A DNA stretch of 64,000 bases, from the NCBI GenBank assembly GCA_963377175.1, contig CAUJNA010001509.1:1-64000 (forward strand), in the 5' to 3' direction. Shown in pieces: positions 1 to 8,482 of this stretch. The number at the start of each line of letters is the position of its first letter. Within the stretch, counting starts at the first letter, position 1. A program made the translations under genes and the position numbers. Source of the DNA: Effrenium voratum. Lineage: Eukaryota; Sar; Dinophyceae; Suessiales; Symbiodiniaceae. Under the pieces are notes generated by a model, which was not told where the DNA came from, did not search any database, and saw nothing but the letters and a program-made list of their open reading frames with translations.

Positions 1-431
1 TTCTAATTCTACCTGAGAGGCCCCCAGCACTCGTCCGTCCAGCATTTGACCTCGTCCTGCGAAGGATTCGAAGTCTAAAACGCTGCGTGGAGGCGTGAGG
101 CTGCAAAATAGTGACCCCTAGATATGCGCTGCAATTTGGCTCCAGGTTGCATTTCAAGCGAGCCAACCTTTGCAGGGCTAAGAAAAAACAAAAAAAAAGA
201 AAACAAGGGGTCCAAAAAAAAGGGGTCCCCGAAAAAAAGGGAAAAGGGGTTTCCTTTGGCAAAGCTTGACATCGCTTGAAAATGCAACCTGGAGCCAAAT
301 TGCAGCGCATATCTAGGGGTCTCTATTTTGCAGCCACACGCCTGCACGCAGCGTTTTAGACTTCGAATCCTTCGCAGGACAAGGTCAAATGCTGGACGGA
401 CGAGTGCTGGGAGCCTCTCAGGTAGAATAGA
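1..431. repeat. Foldback element with long inverted arms
   Basis: Positions 1-164 and about 268-431 are imperfect reverse complements of each other. Both arms contain the run GAAGGATTCGAAGTCTAAAA or its complement, and GCTCCAGGTTGCATTT. They are separated by an A/G-rich loop of about 100 bp with A-tracts (185-240). The left arm is cut by the window edge. It could be a non-autonomous foldback transposon or the hairpin end of a larger element; no coding content is seen. Confidence 0.75.
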
Positions 432-468
432 ATCCATTTGGGAAACGCCCTCTAAAGAGAGAGGCGAG

Positions 469-1330
469 GCGCACGGAATCGGGGCCTGCCTGGAATCGGG
501 GCGTAATACTGAGAGAGCTTGTAACACGGCAGCCCGCAGTTGTCCATGGACAAGTGGCTCTGTAAGAGGAAAACACGTGATAAAACTTGTCCAAGTTCCT
601 TGTCCAAGTTCTTGTCCAAGTTCGGGTTTCCGCCGGGGCGAGGCACACGGAATCGGGGCCTGCCTGGAATCGGGGCGTAATACTAAGAGAGCTTGTAACA
701 CGGCAGCCCGCAGTTGTCCAAGTTCCTTGTCCAAGTTCCCCGGGCGAACTTGGACAAGTGGCTCTGTAAGAGGAAAACACGTGAAAAAATTTGTCCAAGT
801 TCCTTGTCCAAGTTCTTGTCCAAGTTCGGGTTTCCGCCGGGGCACACGGAATCGGGGCCTGCCTGGAATCGGGGCGTAATACTGAGAGAGCTTGTAACAC
901 GGCAGCCCGCAGTTGTCCAAGTTCCTTGTCCAAGTTCCCCGGGCGAACTTGGACAAGTGGCTCTGTAAGAGGAAAACACGTGATAAAATTTGTCCAAGTT
1001 CCTTGTCCAAGTTCTTGTCCAAGTTCGGGTTTCCGCCCTGGGCCACGAAGTTGGAATCGGGGCCTGCCTGGAATCGGGGCCTGCCTGGAATCGGGGCCTG
1101 CCTGGAATCGGGGCGCTCCTGCTCGGAAACTTATACCACTCTTTTTAATAACAAGACAACCAGAAGAAGAAAATATTAGGGTACGAGAATTCTCCTCCGG
1201 AGGAACCTGAACTTGGACAAGAACTTGGACAAGGAACTTGGACAAATTTTATCACGTGTTTTCCTCTTGCAAAGCCACTTGTCCAAGTTCGCCCGGGGAA
1301 CTTGGACAAGGAACTTGGACAACTGCTGGC
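469..1330. repeat. TTGTCCAAGTTC tandem satellite with one inverted copy
   Basis: About three direct units of roughly 170-200 bp run from about 469 to 1040. Each has an AATCGGGGCCTGCCTGG block, a GTAATACTGAGAGAGC block and several TTGTCCAAGTTC 12-mers, some facing each other around CCCGGG. Between 1207 and 1330 the same unit occurs in the opposite orientation. The long open frames here are products of the repeat and show no protein family. Confidence 0.8.
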
Positions 1331-1350
1331 TGCCTTGTTATTATTTACAT

Positions 1351-1420
1351 GGGCCCAGGCTGGAATCGAACCCGGGCCACTTGGCTTCGAAGTCTACGCC
1401 TTAGCCATTGCGCTATGGCC
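1351..1420 (-). tRNA. Degenerate tRNA-like sequence (tRNA-derived)
   Basis: The minus strand begins GGCCATAGCGCAATGGC, an A-box-like D-arm, and has a GGGTTCGATTCC B box and T-loop near its 3' end. The central loop CTTCGAA would give a UCG anticodon. The anticodon and acceptor stems pair poorly, so this is probably a pseudogene or a SINE-like pol III promoter remnant rather than a working tRNA. Confidence 0.45.
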
Positions 1421-1471
1421 GCTTTGCTCTTCAGTGACACTGTGTGCCTGACCTGCCCCTCGCCTTGCCGT

Positions 1472-1595
1472 CAATCCTGTGCTGGGCGCAGGATTGCCCT
1501 CCATCAATCCTGTGCTGGGCGCAGGATTGCCCTCCGTCAATCCTGTGCTGGGCGCAGGATTGCCCTCCATCAATCCTGTGCTGGGCGCAGGATTG
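1472..1595. repeat. Palindromic CAATCCTG...CAGGATTG array, 4 units of 33 bp
   Basis: Four tandem units start at 1472, 1505, 1538 and 1571. Each is an 8-bp inverted repeat, CAATCCTG and CAGGATTG, around a 9-bp loop, so each can form a hairpin. The same motif ends the D12 methyltransferase genes at 27914-28066 and 31047-31134. Here it lies 57 bp before the ATPase start, which implies that the methyltransferase gene has been deleted from this copy. Confidence 0.85.
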
Positions 1596-1652
1596 TTCCC
1601 AGTCTCGCCCGGCTTCCCGGCTTCGAATTTCGGAAGTAACGCAAAAGGACGA

Positions 1653-1680
1653 ATGGGGAAGATCAAGCTTTCCCCCACGA
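1653..1680 (+). pseudogene. 5' end of the P1 packaging ATPase, cut by LINE insertion
   Basis: The ATG at 1653 begins MGKIKLSPT, which matches the MGKIKLFPT starts at 31954 (+) and 27091 (-). The upstream leader (1600-1652, including GGCTTCCCGGCTTCGAATTT) also matches the leaders of those copies. After 1680 the sequence switches to the LINE; the rest of the gene resumes at 13389. The join is supported by a 15-bp target duplication. Confidence 0.8.
1666..1680. repeat. Target site duplication of L1, left copy
   Basis: AGCTTTCCCCCACGA here matches AGCTTTTCCCCACGA at 13389-13403 with one mismatch. Both lie in the same ATPase codons, so together they mark the insertion site of L1. Confidence 0.8.
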
Positions 1681-2143
1681 TACATACACGATTCAGGCCG
1701 CTGCGCCAGCCCGAAAGCGAACGCAACTGCCTTTGGCGGACGTGTCCAGTTTTAGTCTTGGCATAGGCAGTGACTATTGCATCTGCCTGACTGTACAAAA
1801 AAGGGGGGGGAGGGGAAGAAAAGGGGGGCACACATGGCCCGAAGGCCGGTCAAGAGAAATCACAAGTGGGAGCCAGGAATGCATGCCCCGTCCGGAGAGG
1901 GCGGGGTCACTTGCTTGGGCGAAAGCCCAGGTGTCAAGGTGTAACTGCAAGAGGGAAGCAGGCCCAGGTCGGGCGGCAATCCCAGGTCATCAAGAAATCT
2001 GTGGCGGGTGAGACAGGTGTGAGACGGTGAGACGAAACTACCCCAAAGCGCACATGCGAGTAATGTGCATCAAGAGACCACACAAGTAAGTTCGCCGGTG
2101 CGAAGTGCAAACACTGACTGGTGTTGTCAGCCTGTCTGGAGCT
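1681..2143 (-). other. 3' untranslated region of L1
   Basis: Between the RT-RNase H stop and the target duplication no coding frame is supported. A G-run (about 1800-1830) and several GTGAGAC-type short repeats (about 2008-2032) are present. No poly(A) or poly(T) tail is seen at the 3' boundary (1681). Confidence 0.6.
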
Positions 2144-5065
2144 TCATGCACTTTGCAAATATTTTCGATATCGTGCCCGGGATTGCATCAAAAATTGCTC
2201 CCCACCGTGGTCGAGGGGGTCCACGTCCAGGGTTTTGAGGGGGAGGTCATATGACACACTCGTCCCAGGTCTACCACGTTGAGCTGCAAAGTACTGCTGC
2301 AAGAAAATTATCGCCTCGGTTTGACATGGGAAAATGGGTCGAAGCCCGAAGCCTGACGCCTGCAACTTTGCTCCGAGCACCAGCGCAGTGTTGCATTTCT
2401 TCGTTGCACGGTCCCAGGGCAGCAATTCCTGATTGACGATAGACGAGATGGTGTTCAAAGCGTTTTTGAAACTCCAAATGTCTGTACCAAGCGTGCGCAG
2501 GCCCAGGGCATGAATCCGGCGGATGCCCGGCGTCAAGTAAATGTGTCTGTTCCTGGGATGTGCAACGGGCAGTCGCATCCCTGAGTGCATGCGGAATGAG
2601 ATCAGGAGTTCTGCCCACGTAATGGGTCGTTCGTCCGGGACGAGGGGCCATTTTAGTTCCCCGATCCAGCACAGCACTTGCTTGGTGAAAGTGACACCCC
2701 AAGATGTCCTGTTCTTCCACGTGTCATCTGGCGGCCATGCAAAATAGGGGTTTACCGCATGACACTCCGCTGCATTGTCAACCGGGGTCGGCATGCTATC
2801 TGCTGGCACGAGTGTGCCTTGTCCTCTGGTGGACAAAGCACTGCAATATTCCCTCAAGGTGTCTGCAATGGCGCTCAGAAGTCTGGGCCACTTCTCGAAA
2901 TGTTTTTGCAAATGGCCATGGTACGCACGCCAATTTCGGAGATCCTGCGCGGCAATGCCCGACGCAGCTTGTTTGGCAAAATAATCTGCCCTGTCGTTTC
3001 CAAGTGCAAAGTACCCGGATTGGTCAATCTCAATCTTAGTTAGGTGGCTTTTGACCTTTACTAGAATGAGGGTCCTGTCGGACCGGGGCCATAAATGAAT
3101 GGCCTGGTGGATCACGCAAACAAGGTCAAAATTAGGCTTATTATGCCACCCTACGAGAGGTTCTCCGCGGATGAGTGCGTCAACAAGGTTAAGAGCATAC
3201 TGACTGTCGGCAACAATTCTCACATGTTTAGCAATGGTTAATGCGTGGGCAATTGCGCAGAGCTCACCCCTCGAAACCGTCTGCCTACCTGGGACAGGAC
3301 CAGAAGGACCTGGGAGGAAGCTGGCGCGAATTTCGTCATGCATGTGAACTGGCGCAGTTCGCACTTCCAGGTCGAAAATGGGATCAATCGCGACTGCATA
3401 TCCCGCACGGGAAGATACGTGGGTCGGCCCGTAGCAACTGCCATCTGTGAAGACTGTAGCTACTGCACGTTCTGGCTGAGCTTTGCTAAGGCCCCCTTGG
3501 CCGGGGCGTTGGGCTACCGAGGTAATCCATCGCATGCCTTCGATGGTGGTCGGTATCCAAGCTGATTCCCCTGTCTGGGTCGGGAGGGCACCTAGCTCAG
3601 GGCGCAATTCACGGATGCGTGCAGTGCCCGAGCAAATGATAACACGATGCGCGATGGTGTCTCTGCGTCCACAAAGGGGGCATGTGTCGTCAGTCTCTGC
3701 CCAGTGTTTGGCACGGATCTGGGTTGGAACTCCACCACATAGGTAGGTTCGTATTAGTTTAGCGTCTTTGGAATCCAAACGCGAGATAGCCTTAGCAGTG
3801 GTGTCGAAGCATACCGGGGGAAGGTTCTGAAGTTCTTTGCGTCCCCTCAGCTCGGCGTGGACATGATTTCTCCATTGTCTTTTGAACATGTCAAACAACG
3901 CAACTGGGCATGAGTCATAAAAGTGAAGTGTGGTTCCATCCGGTATGGAGACCTGTTGGTCCACACTTGTCTGTACACCTAAGAGCGAAAAGTACGCAGC
4001 TAGGACACTAGCCGGGCCGAATGCTTTCTTAGGGTTGCCATCACTGCCGTGTACGATGCTCCAGAAATCGGAGAACTGGTCGGGGTAGCGGGCGAAAGCC
4101 CTCCTAGCCGTTGCACACGCCCTACGAACAGCAACAAGCGTGGGTTCAAAATGTCCATCCTCGTAGGTTTGAATTGCAACCTTGTGGTTGACCCCTTGCA
4201 CAGGCTTAATGATGGCTTTGGTGACCGCGGTGCGCATCATAGACAGTTTACGCTTACCTATGTAATGCACTTCACTTGCGTAGAAACCCGCTGCGAAGGC
4301 CCCAGCCTCTATGGCTTGCATTCTGCCGTCCACGTCGTAGGGTAGAGCTGCGATGGCAGCCGCCCGTTTCGTGGCTGTCGCGAGGCGATCTCCGAATTCC
4401 CCGTGGATGGTGGATTTACGGTATTTGGAGAAACATCCCAAGTTGGTTTTGGCCCTCGAGTATTGAAAACGATTTTTCTCACCAATTTTACGGGTGGGAA
4501 CGTTGCTCCACGCCCATGATTTAGCAATGTCGATCTTCAACCCCCATTGTGCGAAAAAATCGAGAGTGAGGTCAGTGGCCTGGCAGATTTGTGCCTCATC
4601 GCTCGATATCAGTTCGACATTGTCTATGTACACCAGGAGTAGGGCCTGGGTCCGTTGCTGGATCACATGTAGAAGTTGCGCGCCCACAACGACCGCGGCC
4701 GCGACCGATAGGGGATCGCCTTCCGGCACACCGCACACAGAGCGTTGAGGGAAGCTGTAATCCCCTTGCACAATGACTGAGCGTTTGAGCTGGCTAAGGA
4801 GAATGAACCATTGCCTAACCAAAGGTTCCGGAAAACCGAAGTCCAACATGAGTGTGGCAAGTTGTGCGCGGGGAAGTCCGTTGAAAAATTTTTGGATGTC
4901 AGTGACAGCTCCGTGGAGCGGAGAGTTGTTGAGGTTACATTTTTCAACTGTAAATTGAGTACTGTACCATAAGGATTCTGAGTCCCTATGCGGTAACCCT
5001 CCCGCTACCTGCGGTGGTAACTTGGAAGAGAGGTGTAACAGGATGCTATGGGTAACCGCCTTCAT
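2144..5065 (-). CDS. L1 reverse transcriptase and RNase H
   Basis: A 973-aa open frame that copies element RNA into DNA. RT motif A is seen as VTDIQKFFNGL (about residue 55), motif B as GVPEGDPLS (about 113) and motif C as LLVYIDNVELIS (about 145). The usual second catalytic Asp of YxDD is Asn here. A zinc-finger-like CPLCGRRDTIAHRVIIC follows near residue 460. An RNase H domain follows with FTDGSC, SRGELCAI, RIVADSQYAL and GNDRADYFAK, all four acidic positions kept. The Met at 5065 is internal to the family; the fingers region lies upstream in other frames (5070-5550), so the ancestral polyprotein is broken here. Identity as LINE RT-RNase H is firm; activity is doubtful. Confidence 0.88.
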   Translation of the reverse strand: MKAVTHSILLHLSSKLPPQVAGGLPHRDSESLWYSTQFTVEKCNLNNSPLHGAVTDIQKFFNGLPRAQLATLMLDFGFPEPLVRQWFILLSQLKRSVIVQGDYSFPQRSVCGVPEGDPLSVAAAVVVGAQLLHVIQQRTQALLLVYIDNVELISSDEAQICQATDLTLDFFAQWGLKIDIAKSWAWSNVPTRKIGEKNRFQYSRAKTNLGCFSKYRKSTIHGEFGDRLATATKRAAAIAALPYDVDGRMQAIEAGAFAAGFYASEVHYIGKRKLSMMRTAVTKAIIKPVQGVNHKVAIQTYEDGHFEPTLVAVRRACATARRAFARYPDQFSDFWSIVHGSDGNPKKAFGPASVLAAYFSLLGVQTSVDQQVSIPDGTTLHFYDSCPVALFDMFKRQWRNHVHAELRGRKELQNLPPVCFDTTAKAISRLDSKDAKLIRTYLCGGVPTQIRAKHWAETDDTCPLCGRRDTIAHRVIICSGTARIRELRPELGALPTQTGESAWIPTTIEGMRWITSVAQRPGQGGLSKAQPERAVATVFTDGSCYGPTHVSSRAGYAVAIDPIFDLEVRTAPVHMHDEIRASFLPGPSGPVPGRQTVSRGELCAIAHALTIAKHVRIVADSQYALNLVDALIRGEPLVGWHNKPNFDLVCVIHQAIHLWPRSDRTLILVKVKSHLTKIEIDQSGYFALGNDRADYFAKQAASGIAAQDLRNWRAYHGHLQKHFEKWPRLLSAIADTLREYCSALSTRGQGTLVPADSMPTPVDNAAECHAVNPYFAWPPDDTWKNRTSWGVTFTKQVLCWIGELKWPLVPDERPITWAELLISFRMHSGMRLPVAHPRNRHIYLTPGIRRIHALGLRTLGTDIWSFKNALNTISSIVNQELLPWDRATKKCNTALVLGAKLQASGFGLRPIFPCQTEAIIFLQQYFAAQRGRPGTSVSYDLPLKTLDVDPLDHGGEQFLMQSRARYRKYLQSA

Positions 5066-6172
5066 ACTGATGCGATATAGGGCTGGGAGTATTGTGATGG
5101 GGCGACCATCTTTGATTTGACTGGGTCAGCGGTTTTGCCTGGGAGGACTACCCTGGCCCAACACATGGCTTCAGGCCAAGGCTGCGCTCCAATCAGGATG
5201 TGATTAAAGTATTGGGTCCAACATCCTAGGGCGACTGGGCCGAGGGCCTGTATTTCTGGGATTCTCCAAGAATCTGCTCCGGCAGCACTGTTGTTGCGCG
5301 TGCCTTTGAGCGCGTCTGCAAAAGTATCTGGAGTGAGAAGGTGGCATCCATCAATCTTCCATTCATCTGGGATTCGGCATCGGGAGAGAGCGCCCCCATC
5401 GGGGTCCCCTTGCCCCCAGAATTGAGCCCAGTATTGAAAGAATTGATCCTGGACATCCTCCGGGCGGTAATACCACTCCTTTCGGATGATGATGAGAGTG
5501 TGTTCTTTGGACTGAGAAAAAAAGGTTCCCGGATTCCTTGCAATCCCACTCTATGGGCTCTCCACTGGCCAGGGTGAGTTCATCATACTGGCGTCTCTGA
5601 TGGGCCGGCAACACGAAACGCGCACGGTGTTTACCCCGTGCACGGAGTCTGTGGCACTCTACCTGGTGTATTTGTGAAGCCATGGTGAGAAAAGGGTTGG
5701 ATCCTTTAGTGGTCACCTTATGTGCCAATTTATTACCTTGTGTTTTCCAGGATTTATTTAGCGCATCCGACCATCTCTGTCGAGATGCTTTACAGTTCTC
5801 TGCCTCAAGAGTTCGAATGGATGTGCGGACCTGTTCAGCCAATTGCTGGACTATCCCCAGGGTTGGATATGAGGGGAGAGCTTCTCCACACCATGTGGGG
5901 AAGTCTGGCAAAAAACCTTTGGCGCGGCATACCGCAGTCCAGTCCTGGTGGATTGTGGGTTGCTGAGAGTCACCATGTTTGGTGAGCATTCTGGTAATCG
6001 AATCAAGTCGACGGACTTGTCGAACTTTGTTTTGCCCGTACGGATGTGCACTTTTCGGTTGGCTGGAAGTCACCTGGGCGTGCAATTTTTGGTCCTGCCC
6101 GAAAAGGTGTCCATTTATAAACCGGAGGTCTGCCCCGCCCACGCTGTCGTTGTGCAATGGGTTCAGCACCAA
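5066..6172 (-). pseudogene. L1 endonuclease-RT linker and RT fingers, frameshifted
   Basis: Overlapping minus-strand frames (5363-6172 and 5226-5549) continue the polyprotein between endonuclease and RT. The first is rich in Gln, Arg and His and resembles the linker common in LINE ORF2. Further downstream the codons for GRPITILPALYRIS, a typical RT N-terminal motif, can be read just before the Met at 5065, but in a shifted frame. At least two frameshifts are needed to join this to the RT frame. Confidence 0.6.
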
Positions 6173-6800
6173 CTTTTACCAGACATCGACGCATGGCATT
6201 TTCAGCTGCAACTGACCATTGCTGCATATCTATGCCGCCGGGGATTTGACTGTCGAGGTCCAAGCGATTAAGCTCCTCGACAAAAAACTCATCATGGACA
6301 TCTGGATCAATGGCTCCCAGTTGGGAGGGAGATAAGGGGCGGCAGAGTTTCCAGGTCTTCGTAGTCTGGGGTGCGTTAGCTAAATCCAACGTGACCGTAA
6401 GAGGGTGGTGTAGTGGGAATGAGAAGTCACGGGTCACCTTTATCGTCTTAATACACCCGACCAGACTAGGTGATAAGAAAAACGTGTCGTTGCGGGTGTC
6501 CTCCTTGTAGGTGAAATCCGTTGGCGTGCCTAAGTGGTGTGATGCAAAGTGATGGGCTTCAACCCATCCTCTGTCCGAGAGTGCAGTCCACAAAAGCGAT
6601 TGGTCCGGCAATTGGTTGAGGTCTCCTGCAATGAATGAGTGACCGTCCCACTCAAGCACACTTTCAATGGCACGCTGCTGCAGGGCATCTGAGGCGTCTT
6701 TGCGGTACAGCTCCCAGGATGTATCCTGAGTGTGTAGGTACAGGGTGATACCGAGTACCTGATGTGACGGTATCACGCAGTAAGGGGCATGGTCTCCCAA
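6003..6800 (-). pseudogene. L1 APE-type endonuclease, C-terminal half
   Basis: The frame shows VLGITLYLH, FIAGDLNQLPD (the GDLN motif) and FPLHHPLT (position of the terminal His motif), the second half of an exonuclease-endonuclease-phosphatase fold that nicks target DNA. The N-terminal half, with the catalytic Glu, lies on the opposite strand at about 8090-8450, so the domain is split by the 6806-8482 inversion. After the endonuclease the frame runs on into a basic linker with a GRGRPP patch and stops at 6003. Confidence 0.75.
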
Positions 6801-6805
6801 TAGAC

Positions 6806-8482
6806 CATGCAGGGGATGCTGCAGATGCCCTCGGGAAGAAAAAACTCCAAAACCATAAAAATCGCATAACTTACGCGATAAATTCTTTTGCCAAGGATGT
6901 CGCTACAAAGGGGAAAATTTCACAGTGCATTCTGACCATGCAGGTCGTGCTTTTACTCTGCTGTCCGCAAAGAGGAGAGATCACGTGCCAGCCTGGTACG
7001 TCTACATTGTGTGGGGTACCCCCCCTTGAAGATTGTTTGACCACCAACCACCTTCAAGGGGAAGTTGACTCATGTGCTCTGGGGAGCAACATTGGGTTGC
7101 AATACCAACAGATTCAGAAACCTCAGAATGAACCCTTCGAGAAGACCACATCCATTCGCATTGTTACCTGGCGCCCTGTTGGATTGCATACGTGCCAGGT
7201 CATGCACAGCGGTCATGATCATGGCGCTGTTGGGCGCCACGAGCACAATCCGACTTGCTGTGCTGATGCAATATGTTACTGCACACGCACAGATCACATA
7301 TCCAGGGCTGTGGACTCTCTGCCCAACGGAGATACGCCCCCACAGCTCGGTTCATCATGCACACCACACATATTCCAACCCCGGTCATGGACGATTCCCT
7401 TCGGGCCAATTTTGTCCCTTTCAGGTACGACTCAGATAACCCATAATCTCACACTTGTGATGCAGCAGACCCCAACACCCGTTGGAGGCCAGCGGCAAAA
7501 TCCTGCCACCCGGCACGTCGACCAGCCATCACAGGCAACCGCTCCCATCAGTGCCATCATTTTGCCACGTCAAGTGCCAAAGTGTGTGGTTGCCGGCCAT
7601 TTTATTTCGAATCAGGTCTCCCATTCCGGGGAGACCACTCCAAACTTCAATTACCAATCCGACACTCGGACCCTTTCTCGACTTCCCATTTGTGTCACTA
7701 GACTTTGGGTAACATCCATTATACTCCTCTCCGATTACATTTTTGGCGTCGCGCAGCTTGCTGCCTCACTTTCCCCTTCCAATGCAATAGCCCCAAGCCG
7801 ACTTCGGCCCTGTTCGCATGCGGCTCTTGCCGCCGAGTTTGCCGGAACCAAGGGGCTCGTGATCCCATTTGCAATCACTCATCCCAGCGTTCGGGGAAGC
7901 AGACACCCGACGGGCACGCATTGGCCCAGGCAGTCCAGGCAACCAGACACCATACCTGTGCTGCAACCCATCATGATGCCAATCAGATCCATTTACCGAA
8001 TTGCCAAACTGTGTTTGTGGCAGGTGTGGGTCTCGGAACCCCGTCTGGGGGAGGCTGACAATCCGGGGCCTGTCGGAATGTCGACCCCGGAGGATCAGTC
8101 TGATCTCTGCCACCTCACTATCGTCAACATCACTAAATTGCGTAAGCACCAGGACGAAGTCCTTAAACTCTATTCGAGTAAGCCCGGCATCATTTGTTGT
8201 GCTGAGACTTCCTCCGACACCACGATGCATTGCCTGTTCCAGAAGCAAGCCAGACAGCGCAACTTGCAATATCACCCCGGCGCCCCGTGTGCGCCGAGTA
8301 AGATCGCAAGCCAGAATACGAATGTACCATACATTGGAGGAGTCGGAATGCTTTGCCCACACTCTTCTAGGATGTGCCCGGTTATTCGATCGAAGGCTGA
8401 GTGGGACAGTACCAGGTACACTGAAGCAATCGTAAATTTTGCTGGGCTGTTGCGGCCGCACTACTGGATTCAATCCTGCATG
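6806..8482 (+). other. Inverted block inside L1
   Basis: Everything else in L1 reads on the minus strand, but this block codes on the plus strand. Its ends carry CATGCAGG (6806-6813) and its reverse complement CCTGCATG (8475-8482), a plausible 8-bp inverted microhomology. Flipping the block would place the endonuclease N-half next to the C-half at 6800 and after the ubiquitin-like ORF, which is the expected order. Confidence 0.75.
6814..8450 (+). pseudogene. L1 ORF2 N-terminus with NPGP motif and endonuclease N-half (inverted)
   Basis: The plus strand is open from 6764 to 8503. The first 400 residues form a Thr/Pro/His-rich leader with no recognised domain. Near 8043-8078 stands RLGEADNPGPVG, whose NPGP end is like the core of 2A ribosome-skipping peptides, though the usual DxE spacing is not exact. 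It is followed by the start of an APE endonuclease: LTIVNITKL, then IICCAETSSD (catalytic Glu) and GGVGMLCP. The domain then ends at the inversion breakpoint. The codons beyond about 8450 are shadow of the neighbouring ORF. Confidence 0.7.

Noticed and set aside
1472..1595. Regular 33-bp repeats resembling a short CRISPR array
   Set aside because: The spacer segments are only 8 bp and near-identical, units are hairpins, and the context is eukaryotic without cas genes.
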